A stretch of DNA of 64,000 bases, from the NCBI RefSeq assembly GCF_017875645.1, contig NZ_JAGGMR010000001.1:7440001-7504000 (forward strand), read 5' to 3'. Both the position numbers and the translations under genes were made by a program. The DNA comes from Nocardia goodfellowii. GTDB taxonomy: Bacteria; Actinomycetota; Actinomycetes; Mycobacteriales; Mycobacteriaceae. This document shows positions 54,140 through 62,950 of this stretch, one piece after another. Every line of letters begins with the position of its first letter. Positions within the stretch are counted from its first letter, which is position 1. Below the pieces are notes generated by a model. That model did not search any database and had not been told where the DNA came from. It saw only the letters and a list, made by a program, of their open reading frames with translations.

Positions 54140-54770
54140 CGGGAGCTACCTTCGCCGCTGCGTTCCACACATCGAGGCGCCACCCGGGCTGGTCGATACC
54201 TGGACCGTGGCTGCTCAGTTGCACCCAGCTGGTATTGGCCAGTCCACCGAGGACCGGCCAGTTCTGTGGCGGCAAGTCGAGCAGCGCGGCCGTAAGGGCG
54301 GCGATCAGCCCGCCGTGCGCAACCAGGATGATAGTCCGGCCGGGCCAATCCTGTCGCTCGGAGAACAATTCCCGCACCACGGGCAGGGCACGCGCGCCCA
54401 CTTCGAGTTTACTTTCGCCGTTCGGCGGCCGGTAGTCGGCGTTGAGCCGCCACTCCACGCGGGCCCCGGGATAGTCGGCGTCGACTTCCAGATGAGTCAG
54501 GCCCTCCCAGTCGCCGAGATGGGTTTCGCGCAGCCGCCGGTCCAGCACCACGGGCACATCGGTGTGTTCGGACAGGGCCAGCGCGGTGTCGTGGGCACGG
54601 CGCAGATCCGACGAGACGATGGCGATCGCATTGCGCGACACCAGCTCTCGGGCCGCTTCTTTCGCCTGCCTACGACCGAGTTCGGTGAGATCGGTATCGA
54701 TCTGCCCCTGCATCCGGTCGGCGGCGTTCCATTCGGTCTGCCCGTGCCGCAGTAAGATCAGGGTGCGTAC
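54129..54770 (-). CDS. gpgP: Glucosyl-3-phosphoglycerate phosphatase
   Basis: 213-aa histidine phosphatase. The catalytic motif is [18 protein letters not shown], with [12 protein letters not shown] and the second His [15 protein letters not shown]. It removes phosphate from glucosyl-3-phosphoglycerate, a step in methylglucose lipopolysaccharide synthesis, which links it to the adjacent OctT-like acyltransferase. The GTG at 54770 gives [11 protein letters not shown], matching the mycobacterial N-terminus; an ATG at 54797 is also possible. The start overlaps nothing upstream, and the stop overlaps the octT start. Confidence 0.9.
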   Translation of the reverse strand, partial: VRTLILLRHGQTEWNAADRMQGQIDTDLTELGRRQAKEAARELVSRNAIAIVSSDLRRAHDTALALSEHTDVPVVLDRRLRETHLGDWEGLTHLEVDADYPGARVEWRLNADYRPPNGESKLEVGARALPVVRELFSERQDWPGRTIILVAHGGLIAALTAALLDLPPQNWPVLGGLANTSWVQLSSHGPGIDQPGWRLDVWNAAAKVAPDVL

Positions 54771-54870
54771 ACCGGCCTGTCTCCATGCTCGACTCATGCC
54801 TGTGCCTCGCCGTCGCTCGGCTTTGCCACGCGCCCGGCACGCCGGCACACGGTCCGCTCGCTGCGCTCAC

Positions 54871-55287
54871 TCACTCGTCCGCGTCCGCCGCTTCCGAAGC
54901 CGTCGCAGCGCCATTGGCTCCCGGCTCGCCGATACCCTCCACCGGAACGACCGGGCAGTCCTTCCACAGACGTTCCAGCGCATAGTAATTGCGCTCATCG
55001 TTGTGCTGGACGTGCACCACCACGTCGACATAGTCGAGCAGCGCCCAGCGACCCTCGCGGGTGCCTTCACGGCGTACCGGCTTGTGCCCGGCCACCCGCA
55101 GCTTCTCCTCGATATTGTCGACGATCGCGTTGACCTGGCGCTCGTTCGGCGCGGAGGCGATGACGAAGCAGTCGGTGATCACCAGCTGCTCGGAGACGTC
55201 GAGCACCACCACGTCGGAGGCCAGCTTCTCGTCCGCCGCGCGCGCGGCGACCTGCGCCATTTCAACCGCTTCGGCCGTTGCCGTCAC
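54871..55287 (-). CDS. rsfS: Ribosomal silencing factor RsfS
   Basis: 138 aa. It has the Iojap/RsfS fold ([20 protein letters not shown], then [13 protein letters not shown] and [15 protein letters not shown]), binding L14 to block subunit joining. The C-terminus adds an Ala/Glu-rich tail after VEGIG. The GTG start overlaps the nadD stop (GTGA). Confidence 0.95.
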   Translation of the reverse strand: MTATAEAVEMAQVAARAADEKLASDVVVLDVSEQLVITDCFVIASAPNERQVNAIVDNIEEKLRVAGHKPVRREGTREGRWALLDYVDVVVHVQHNDERNYYALERLWKDCPVVPVEGIGEPGANGAATASEAADADE

Positions 55288-55922
55288 TTGGCTACCTTCC
55301 GTTCCGCGGGCTCATACAGGCGCCGCTTCGATATGTATTGCACTACGCCGTCCGCAACGAGGTACCACACCGGCCGGCCTTCGGCGGCCCGGCGGCGGCA
55401 TTCGCTGGACGAGATCGCCAGTGCGGGAATTTCGATCATGGTGACCGCGTCCGCCGGGAGGTCCCGCAGATGTTCGGTCAGATGATCGGTGTTCAGTTCG
55501 TACCCCGGCCTGCTCACCCCGACGAACTTGGCCAGTTCGAACAGTTCGGCCCAATCCTGCCATGTGAGGATGTTGGACAGTGCGTCCGCACCGGTGATGA
55601 AGTACAGCTCGGCGTCGGGGTGCTGGGCGCGCATCTCGCGCAGGGTGTCCACGGTGTAGGTCACCTTGCCGCGATCGATGTCGGCGCGACTGACCGAGAA
55701 CCGCGGATTCGAGGCGGTCGCGATGACCGTCATCAGGTAGCGGTCCTCGCCCGGGCTGACCTGGCGGTCGGCCTTCTGCCACGGCTGCCCGGTCGGCACG
55801 AATATCACTTCGTCCAGGTCGAAACGATGCTGGACCTCGCTGGCAGCGACGAGGTGGCCGTGATGGATGGGATCGAACGTCCCGCCCATCACCCCCAGCT
55901 TGCGCCGCCTTGTTTTCTGCAT
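55284..55922 (-). CDS. nadD: Nicotinate-nucleotide adenylyltransferase
   Basis: 212 aa. The nucleotidyltransferase motif is [13 protein letters not shown] (12-24), and the C-terminal phosphate motif is [10 protein letters not shown]. It forms deamido-NAD from nicotinate mononucleotide and ATP. The ATG at 55922 is the first plausible start; the frame is open to 56558 but antisense to the TPR gene. It is coupled to rsfS. Confidence 0.95.
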   Translation of the reverse strand: MQKTRRRKLGVMGGTFDPIHHGHLVAASEVQHRFDLDEVIFVPTGQPWQKADRQVSPGEDRYLMTVIATASNPRFSVSRADIDRGKVTYTVDTLREMRAQHPDAELYFITGADALSNILTWQDWAELFELAKFVGVSRPGYELNTDHLTEHLRDLPADAVTMIEIPALAISSSECRRRAAEGRPVWYLVADGVVQYISKRRLYEPAERKVAK

Positions 55923-55981
55923 GACTCGCGAGCTTAGCGTCCGGCTACGATGCGCTCGCGCCCGCGCGGGTTTCCGGCGGC

Positions 55982-56797
55982 CTACTGCTCCTCCATGTCC
56001 GCGAGCTGTCTGCGCGTGTGCGCCAGCTCGTTCCGTATCGCCGCGGAGGGCTCGGTTCGTTCCAGCTGTTCGAGTTCCGCCAGCAACCCCCGCATCGCCG
56101 CCGGGCCGCCGGAGTCGGCCGGGTTGCTCCAGAACTGCAGCCAGGCCGCCGAGCGGAGGCAGCGGGCTCGCTTGGTCACCTGTCCGAGGTCGCCCCAGAG
56201 TTGGGCTGCTCGGCGGTAGACGAGTTGGGCCTGGTCGTCTTCGCCGCCGCAATCCAGTGCGGAGGCGGCGGACCAGGTCAGTTCGGCGTGCAGTTCCCGG
56301 CGGGCGGGGTCGGGCTGTACCAGCCGGGCTCCCTCGATGAATTGGTGGGCCGCTTCGCGGTATCGCCCGAGCAGTTTCAAGGATCTGCCGTACTGGCTGA
56401 GTACCAGGGCCATCTCCGCCGGCGGGTATGGTGCGGCGCCGGCCGTGAACGGGACGGCGAACGCGGCCGCGGCGGCGCTGTGCTGTCCGGCCCGGTGCAA
56501 GGCCCGCGCGGCGACGAAGGTCAGGTGCATGGCATCGGCTTCGGAGATCGCCGCCCACCGCGTCGCCGCCTCCCGTGCGGCCGCGGCGAGTTCGGTCTCA
56601 CGGCCCCGCTGCCCGGATATCACCATCACCAACTGCGAACTCAACCGTGCCAGGTGTTCGGGAGGCAGAATGCCCTCGCCTCGGGAAAGAGCCTGCCGCA
56701 GATACTTTTCCGCATCCCCCGGTTGGTCCAGCAGTCGCATCGCGGCCTGATCCGCCAGCCGGACCGCCTCCAGCGCCTCCCCGTCACTGCCCGGCAC
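55982..56797 (-). CDS. Tetratricopeptide-like helical protein, function unknown
   Basis: 271 aa, GTG start. Helix-turn-helix repeats resemble TPRs: [59 protein letters not shown]. It is entirely alpha-helical with no signal or TM, so it is probably a scaffold. It lies upstream of nadD on the same strand; I know of no orthologue at this place in mycobacteria. Confidence 0.7.
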   Translation of the reverse strand: MPGSDGEALEAVRLADQAAMRLLDQPGDAEKYLRQALSRGEGILPPEHLARLSSQLVMVISGQRGRETELAAAAREAATRWAAISEADAMHLTFVAARALHRAGQHSAAAAAFAVPFTAGAAPYPPAEMALVLSQYGRSLKLLGRYREAAHQFIEGARLVQPDPARRELHAELTWSAASALDCGGEDDQAQLVYRRAAQLWGDLGQVTKRARCLRSAAWLQFWSNPADSGGPAAMRGLLAELEQLERTEPSAAIRNELAHTRRQLADMEEQ

Positions 56798-56945
56798 GGC
56801 ACACCCGCTGCCGCACGCGAAGCACTCGCCCCGTCAACACTTCATTGTTCCCCGCCACACCGCTGACGCTCGGCGTTCTCTTCACCATGGGTGCGGATCA
56901 TGAGCCGCACCGCCAAAAGTTCTCTTAACGAAGACTGATGGTCCG

Positions 56946-58346
56946 CTATACCGGGAGCAGCCGGGACACCACTTCGGTGAGCTGGCGGGCCGAGCGGCAT
57001 TCGTGCATATCGATGACCTGGCCGTATTTGTCGGCGGCGGAATCGCCGGAGCCCCATTGGCTTCGGGGTTCCGGGTTGAGCCAATGCGCGTGTTTGGCGG
57101 TGTCGGTCAGCGTGCTCAGCGTGGCGAGTTCGGGGTCGCGGTAGTTGGTGCGGGCGTCACCCAGGATGAGCAGGGAGCTGCGACTGGTGACGGCGTCGGG
57201 ATATCTGCGGGCGAAGCTCGCCAGGGCATTGCCGTAGTCGGAGTGCCCGTCGAGGCCGACGACGCCGGATTCGGTGAAGATCCGCGTCATCGCCTGATCC
57301 AGCGGCGTCCGCGGGTCGAAGAAATGGGTGACCTCGTCGACCTGATCCACGAAGGCGAAGATGCGGACGCGGGAGAACTGTTCGCGCAGCGCGCTGACCA
57401 GCAGCAGGGTGAAGCTGCTGAAACCGGCGACCGAGCCGGAGACATCGCACAGCAGAACGAGTTCCGGGCGACCCGGCCGGGGCTTCCGCGTGACCAGATC
57501 GATGGGGACGCCACCGGTGGACATCGACTTCCGCAGCGTCTTCCGCAGATCGATCTCGCCGCGGCGCGAATGCTTGCGGCGCACCGCGAGCCGGGAGGCG
57601 AGTATGCGCGCCAGACGCTGGCTACTGCGCTTGAGCTCGGTCAGCTCGCGCTCGGAGGCGCGCAGGAAATCGACGTCTTCGGCTTGGCGGGCGACGCCGT
57701 ATCCGGCCACCCGCTCCCGGCCGATGCGCTCGGCGACGCGCCGGCGGGTTTCGGCTTCGACCGAGGCCCGGAAACCGTCGATGCGCTGCCGGGCGGCGCG
57801 GCGGGCGATCTCGGTGTCGAAATCGCTTCCGCCGACTCCGTTGGCGAGTCCGGCCAGAATTTTCGCGAGCAGTGTCTGCGGCTGCACCTCACGTAAGGCC
57901 TGATACGCGGAAAAGGACGGTCCCTGCGCGGACTGATATTGGCCGAGCTGCTCGACCAGCTGCGCGGCGATCTGTTCCAGACGCTCCGAAGCGTCTTCCC
58001 GCGCAAGCAGTTCCGCGAGCATCTCGCGCAGGGCGGGAATATCGATATCGCCGGTGTGGGTGCGCGGCAGATCGGTGTCCTCGATCGCGCTGCGCTGCCC
58101 GATGGCCACCGGGAACCACAGATCGAACAATCCGTCGAAGGTGGCCCGGTGGGTGGTGCGGCGCAGCAGCGCGCATGCCAGCCCCTCGCGCAGCACCTCA
58201 CGGTCCATCAGGTCGAGCACGGTCACCACCTGGCCCGCGTCCACGGTCTCCGACGGCCCGACCGGAATTCCGCGGGCCCGCAACGCTTCGACGAAACCGA
58301 CGAGATGACCGGGCAGCCCGTGCGGAGCCGCCAACTCGGGGCCCAC
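56946..58346 (-). CDS. VWA (CoxE-like) protein partnering MoxR
   Basis: 466 aa, GTG start. A helical N-terminal part precedes a CoxE-like von Willebrand A domain whose MIDAS is DVSGS (LVLLCDVSGSVAGFSSFTLL), with GHSDYGNALASF and LILGDARTNYRDPE. MoxR-VWA pairs are chaperone-like systems for protein or cofactor assembly; the target is unknown. It follows the moxR-like gene by 3 bases. Confidence 0.9.
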   Translation of the reverse strand: MGPELAAPHGLPGHLVGFVEALRARGIPVGPSETVDAGQVVTVLDLMDREVLREGLACALLRRTTHRATFDGLFDLWFPVAIGQRSAIEDTDLPRTHTGDIDIPALREMLAELLAREDASERLEQIAAQLVEQLGQYQSAQGPSFSAYQALREVQPQTLLAKILAGLANGVGGSDFDTEIARRAARQRIDGFRASVEAETRRRVAERIGRERVAGYGVARQAEDVDFLRASERELTELKRSSQRLARILASRLAVRRKHSRRGEIDLRKTLRKSMSTGGVPIDLVTRKPRPGRPELVLLCDVSGSVAGFSSFTLLLVSALREQFSRVRIFAFVDQVDEVTHFFDPRTPLDQAMTRIFTESGVVGLDGHSDYGNALASFARRYPDAVTSRSSLLILGDARTNYRDPELATLSTLTDTAKHAHWLNPEPRSQWGSGDSAADKYGQVIDMHECRSARQLTEVVSRLLPV

Positions 58347-58349
58347 GGT

Positions 58350-59231
58350 TCAGGCCAGTTTCAGTTCGGCCAGCGCGCGCTGGTGGTCGGCCTGATGTTT
58401 GAGCACCACGCCCAGGGTGGCGCGCACCGTGGCATCGTCCATGTCCTGCATGCCGAGCGCGAGCAGCGTCCGGCCCCAGTCGATGGATTCCGCGACCGAG
58501 GGCAGCTTCTTCAACTGCATCCCGCGCAGCACGTGCACGATCCGGACCAGCTGCGCGGCGACCGCGGCGGAGAGCTCCGGTACCCGGCTGGCCAGGATGC
58601 GCCGTTCCAACTCCTCGTCCGGGAAATCCAGGTGCAAGTAGAGGCAGCGGCGCTTCAAAGCTTCGGACAGCTCGCGGGTGGCGTTGGAGGTGAGCACCAC
58701 GAACGGCTTGCGGGTCGCGGTGATGGTGCCCAATTCCGGCACGGTGACCGCGAAATCGCTGAGCACCTCCAGCAGCAGGCCCTCGATCTCGACGTCGGCC
58801 TTGTCGGTCTCGTCGATCAGCAGCACCGTCGGGTCGGCGCGGCGGATGGCGGTCAGCAGGGGCCGGGAGAGCAGGAACTCCTCGGTGAAAACGTCGGCTT
58901 TGGTTTCCTGCCAATCGTTTTCACTGGAGGCCTGGATCCGCAGGATCTGCTTGGCGTGATTCCACTCGTAGAGCGCACGGGCCTCGTCGACGCCCTCGTA
59001 GCACTGCAGGCGCACCAGCTCCGCGCCCGCGGTCTGCGCGACGGCGCGAGCCAGCTCGGTCTTGCCGACCCCGGCGGGACCTTCGATCAGCAGCGGCTTG
59101 CCGAGCCGGTCAGCGAGGAACACCGACGTCGCCGTCGCCTTGTCCGCCAGATAGCCGGTGCTCGCCAGCCGGTCGATCACATCCTCGACCGAGCTGAAGA
59201 TCGGCGCCTGAACCGCGCTTTCGGAACCCAC
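58350..59231 (-). CDS. MoxR-family AAA+ ATPase
   Basis: 293 aa, GTG start behind ggaagga. Walker A is EGPAGVGKTELAR, Walker B is VLLIDETDKAD, sensor 1 is VLTSNATRELSEALKRR with the arginine finger. It works with the VWA protein downstream; the pair corresponds to Rv2426c-Rv2425c, as I recall. Confidence 0.94.
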   Translation of the reverse strand: MGSESAVQAPIFSSVEDVIDRLASTGYLADKATATSVFLADRLGKPLLIEGPAGVGKTELARAVAQTAGAELVRLQCYEGVDEARALYEWNHAKQILRIQASSENDWQETKADVFTEEFLLSRPLLTAIRRADPTVLLIDETDKADVEIEGLLLEVLSDFAVTVPELGTITATRKPFVVLTSNATRELSEALKRRCLYLHLDFPDEELERRILASRVPELSAAVAAQLVRIVHVLRGMQLKKLPSVAESIDWGRTLLALGMQDMDDATVRATLGVVLKHQADHQRALAELKLA

Positions 59232-59303
59232 GTGGTGTCCTTCCTTCTAAACCCTCCCTCAGGCTAGCCTTACGCGCCCTGGCGGCCGCCATCCCCGTGG
59301 CGG

Positions 59304-60569
59304 CTAGACCGGACGGACCTGCCCGTCACCCCAGACGATCCACTTGGTGGAGGTGAGTTCGGGCAGGGCCATCGGCCCGCGGGCGTGCAGTTTCTGGGTG
59401 GAGATGCCGATCTCGGCGCCGAAACCGAACTGCTCGCCGTCGGTGAACGCGGTGGAGGCGTTGACCATGACCGCGGCCGCGTCCACCCGGGTGGTGAACT
59501 CCCGGGCCGCCGCCAGATCGGCGGTGACGATGGCCTCGGTGTGCCCGGTACCCCAGGTGTTGATGTGCTCGACCGCGCCGTCCAGGTCGGGGACGACCTT
59601 GAGCGCGATGTCGAGGCTGAGGTATTCCTCGCCCCAGTCCTTGTCGTCGGCGGGAACCAGGCCCGGCAGATCGCCGTGCACGGTGACCCCGTGCTTTTCC
59701 AGCGCCTCGATCAGCTTGGGCACCGCGGTGGTCGCGATGGCGTCGTCGATCAGCACCGTCTCGGCGGTATTACAGACGCTGGGCCGGCGGGTCTTGGCGT
59801 TGATCAGGATCTGCTCGGCCATGTCCAGGTCGGCGGCGGCGTGCACGTAGACGTGGCAGTTGCCGGTGCCGGTCTCGATGGTGGGCACCTGTGCGTCGCG
59901 GACGACGGCGTTGATCAGGCCGGCGCCGCCGCGCGGGATGACCACGTCGACCAGGCCGCGCGCCTGGATCAGATGCGTCACGCTGGAGCGGTCGTGGCTG
60001 GGCAGCAGCTGGACCGAGTCGGCCGGAAGACCCTGGGCGGCAAGCGCTTCGCGCAGCACCCGCACCAGCGCGGCGTTGGAGTGCGCGGCGGAGGAGGAGC
60101 CGCGCAGCAGGGCCGCGTTCCCGGACTTCAACGTCAGCCCGAAGGCATCGACGGTGACATTCGGCCGTGCTTCATAGACCATGCCGACCACGCCGAGCGG
60201 CACCCGCGTCTGCCGGATCTCCAGACCGTTGGGCAGCGTCGACCCGCGCACCACGACGCCGACCGGATCCGGCAGGCCCGCCACCTGGCGCAGACCGGAG
60301 GCGATGCCGTCGATGCGCGGCTTGCTCAGCCGCAAGCGGTCCAGCAGCGATTCCTCGGTGCCGGCCGCCTGCGCGGTCGCGATGTCCTCGGCGTTGGCCG
60401 CGAGCACGTCATCGGCCGCGGCGAGCAGCGCGTCGGCGGCGGCGTGCAACGCGTCGTTCTTCTGGGCGGTGGTCAGCTGGGCCAAGACGCGGGACGCGAC
60501 GCGAGCCTTTCGCGCGGCCTCGTGCACCACCTCGCGGGTATCGATCTCGGTCGTCGTTCCTGCATTCAT
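59304..60569 (-). CDS. proA: Gamma-glutamyl phosphate reductase
   Basis: 421-aa NADPH-dependent aldehyde dehydrogenase-fold enzyme of proline synthesis. The catalytic Cys lies in [15 protein letters not shown]. Other blocks are [14 protein letters not shown] and [21 protein letters not shown]. proB is not in the window. Divergent from the ribokinase gene. Confidence 0.96.
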   Translation of the reverse strand: MNAGTTTEIDTREVVHEAARKARVASRVLAQLTTAQKNDALHAAADALLAAADDVLAANAEDIATAQAAGTEESLLDRLRLSKPRIDGIASGLRQVAGLPDPVGVVVRGSTLPNGLEIRQTRVPLGVVGMVYEARPNVTVDAFGLTLKSGNAALLRGSSSAAHSNAALVRVLREALAAQGLPADSVQLLPSHDRSSVTHLIQARGLVDVVIPRGGAGLINAVVRDAQVPTIETGTGNCHVYVHAAADLDMAEQILINAKTRRPSVCNTAETVLIDDAIATTAVPKLIEALEKHGVTVHGDLPGLVPADDKDWGEEYLSLDIALKVVPDLDGAVEHINTWGTGHTEAIVTADLAAAREFTTRVDAAAVMVNASTAFTDGEQFGFGAEIGISTQKLHARGPMALPELTSTKWIVWGDGQVRPV

Positions 60570-60640
60570 GGGGTACAGCCTACTGACCGCGTCGACTCGA
60601 AATAACGGCGGATATCCGGCATCGGGACTACCGTCGCGGC

Positions 60641-61531
60641 ATGACGAAGCCGCCCAGGGTCGCCGTGCTCGGCAGTATCAATATGGACCTGGTCTGTACG
60701 ACCGAGCAGCGACCGGAGCCGGGTGAAACGGTGCTGGGCACCGGGTTCACCATGGTTCCCGGCGGCAAGGGCGCCAACCAGGCGATCGCGGCACGGCGGT
60801 CCGACGCGCTGGTAGAGTTCCTGGGCGCGGTCGGCCGGGACATGTTCAGCACACCGCTGCGCCAGGTGCTCACCGATTCCGATGTCGGTGCCGCGCGGTT
60901 GCGGTCGCTGCCGGGCTCCAGCGGGGTCGCCACGATCGTGGTCGAGCAGGGTGGCGAGAACAGCATCATCGTGACGCCCGGCGCCAACGCGCAGCTCACC
61001 GAGCTCGACGAGTTGGACCTCCAGAGCATCGCCGAGGCCGATATTCTGTTGTGCCAGTTGGAGATTCCGATCGACACGGTGACCGCCGGCGCGCGGCATG
61101 CGCGCGCCCACGGGACCACGGTGATCGTGAATCCGTCACCGGTACGCGAACTGCCCGACGAGCTCTGGCGCGACATCGATGTGGCAGTGGTGAATTCGGG
61201 CGAATCGGATCGGTTGGGCGAAACGCTCGACCGGGTCGCCCATGTGATCACCACGCGCGGCGCGAACGGAGCGGATTACCGCGGACCGGACGAAGATTTC
61301 CACTGCTCCAGCCCGAAGGTTCGAGTCGTCGATACCACCGGCGCCGGGGACGCCTTCACCGGTGCGCTCGCGGCCGCCTGGCATCGCGGACCGCGGCGGG
61401 CCTTGGCCTGGGCGTGTGCCGCGGGTGCGCTCGCGGCCACCGAACTGGGTGCGAGCAAGTCCATCCCGGACGCGGACGCCATCGCCGCGCTGCTCGACGA
61501 CTCGGCGCTCGACTCCAGAAGCGACCGCTAG
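60641..61531 (+). CDS. rbsK: Ribokinase (PfkB family)
   Basis: 296 aa. The substrate motif is [20 protein letters not shown], PfkB signature 1 is [13 protein letters not shown] and the anion hole/catalytic base is [14 protein letters not shown]. It phosphorylates D-ribose; other sugars are possible. No transporter is adjacent; a ribokinase occurs near proA in M. tuberculosis too. Confidence 0.9.
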   Translation: MTKPPRVAVLGSINMDLVCTTEQRPEPGETVLGTGFTMVPGGKGANQAIAARRSDALVEFLGAVGRDMFSTPLRQVLTDSDVGAARLRSLPGSSGVATIVVEQGGENSIIVTPGANAQLTELDELDLQSIAEADILLCQLEIPIDTVTAGARHARAHGTTVIVNPSPVRELPDELWRDIDVAVVNSGESDRLGETLDRVAHVITTRGANGADYRGPDEDFHCSSPKVRVVDTTGAGDAFTGALAAAWHRGPRRALAWACAAGALAATELGASKSIPDADAIAALLDDSALDSRSDR

Positions 61532-61715
61532 GTCTATCAAGGCGAATACCCTTCCGCCCCACCCGTTTCGAGGTCGACCGACCAGCACGCTTCGCGCGCC
61601 CGCCGGAAGCGATTCAGCCGCCGCGAATTCGGCCGAACTTCCGCACGACACGAGTGCCGGTGGTTCAATCACACGCGATGCTCTCGAGTAGCTAGACAGT
61701 GAAGGGAGTTCGTCT

Positions 61716-62933
61716 GTGATTCCCACTATCGCCGATCGGGTGCAGAGCCGAGTCGATCGCTTCTCTTACGGCCGCGTTGTCGGCGAGTGGGGTGGCCGGC
61801 ATCTGCTACACGGCCTGCCACCCGGACCGGATGCTGTACTCCTGAATAGCAACGATTACCTGGGCCTCGCGGGCGACCCGCGGATCGCCGAGGCCATGTG
61901 CGCGGCCCTCGCGGCGGGCGGCGGGCCGTTCACCTCGGGCGCCTTCGTACACGGCGAGCACCCCCAGGTCACGGTGGAACGCGAGTTAGCTGACCATATG
62001 CGGGCTCCCGCCGGAATCCTCTGCCAGTCCGGCTGGGACGCGAATATCGGTCTGCTGCAATCGATTGCGGATCCACGCACGCCGGTCTATCTCGACAGCC
62101 TCGCGCACATGTCGATGTGGCACGGCGCGAAAGCGGCCGGCGCGCCGATTCACCCGTTCCGGCACAACTTCCCCGGCCACCTGCGCGAGGAGATCCGCAC
62201 CTACGGGCCCGGCATCATCGCGGTCGATTCCATCTACAGCACCAATGGATCACGCGCGCCGCTGGCCCAGCTCTGCGATGTCGCCGAGCAGACCGGCAGC
62301 CTGCTCGTCGTCGACGAATCGCGCTCGCTGGGCACCGACGGACCACTCGGCGCCGGATCGGTGGTGGCGCTCGGGCTCACCGAACGGGTCCCCTTTCGCG
62401 TCGCCAGCCTGTCCGGGGCGCTGGCCGGTCGGGCCGGGTTCGTGGCGGCCAACGGCTTGGATTTCGTCGACTACTTCCGGTTGGAGTCCTTCCCGTCGGT
62501 GTTCTCCGGCACCCTGCTGTCACACGATCTCGCCGGGATCTCCGCCGCGCTCGCCGCGGCCCGCGCCGACGACTGGCGCCGGGAACGACTCGTCCTGCTC
62601 GCCGAGCGGGTTCGTAATGCCCTGAGCGCCTTGGGCTTCGATCTGGAATCGGCGGCAAGTCATATCGTCTCGTTGCAGGCCGGGCCGGACCTGCGTGCCC
62701 TGGCCATCCGCGACTTCCTGGAAGCGCGCGGCATTTTCGGCAGCGTGCTCTGTCCGCCCGCCACCGCGCGCCACCGCACCGTCATCCGCTTCTGCCTGCA
62801 CGCCACCCTCACCGACACCGACGTCGACCGAATCATTCAGGCCTGCACCGAAGTCCGCGACGCGTTCGGCCCGATACCGCCCACCGCGCCCATTCGCACC
62901 ACCGCGCCCGTACCCAACCAATCCACCGTCTAG
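61716..62933 (+). CDS. CqsA-like alpha-oxoamine synthase homologue lacking the PLP lysine
   Basis: 405 aa, GTG start behind gaaggga. It closely follows the Vibrio CqsA (CAI-1 autoinducer synthase) pattern: LLNSNDYLGLAGDP, LCQSGWDANIGLLQSI, YLDSLAHMSMWHGAKAAGAP, YGPGIIAVDSIYSTNGSRAP, FRLESFPSVFSGTLL. The Lys that binds PLP (Vibrio ASLAKTFAYRAG) is Gly234 here (ASLSGALAGRAG). The DxxH-type motif DESHSLGT is DESRSLGT. It is therefore either a catalytically dead member or a different activity. It is followed 17 bases later by a solute-binding lipoprotein gene, probably one operon. Confidence 0.85.
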   Translation: MIPTIADRVQSRVDRFSYGRVVGEWGGRHLLHGLPPGPDAVLLNSNDYLGLAGDPRIAEAMCAALAAGGGPFTSGAFVHGEHPQVTVERELADHMRAPAGILCQSGWDANIGLLQSIADPRTPVYLDSLAHMSMWHGAKAAGAPIHPFRHNFPGHLREEIRTYGPGIIAVDSIYSTNGSRAPLAQLCDVAEQTGSLLVVDESRSLGTDGPLGAGSVVALGLTERVPFRVASLSGALAGRAGFVAANGLDFVDYFRLESFPSVFSGTLLSHDLAGISAALAAARADDWRRERLVLLAERVRNALSALGFDLESAASHIVSLQAGPDLRALAIRDFLEARGIFGSVLCPPATARHRTVIRFCLHATLTDTDVDRIIQACTEVRDAFGPIPPTAPIRTTAPVPNQSTV

Positions 62934-62950
62934 ACAGGAGATCCGACTCG

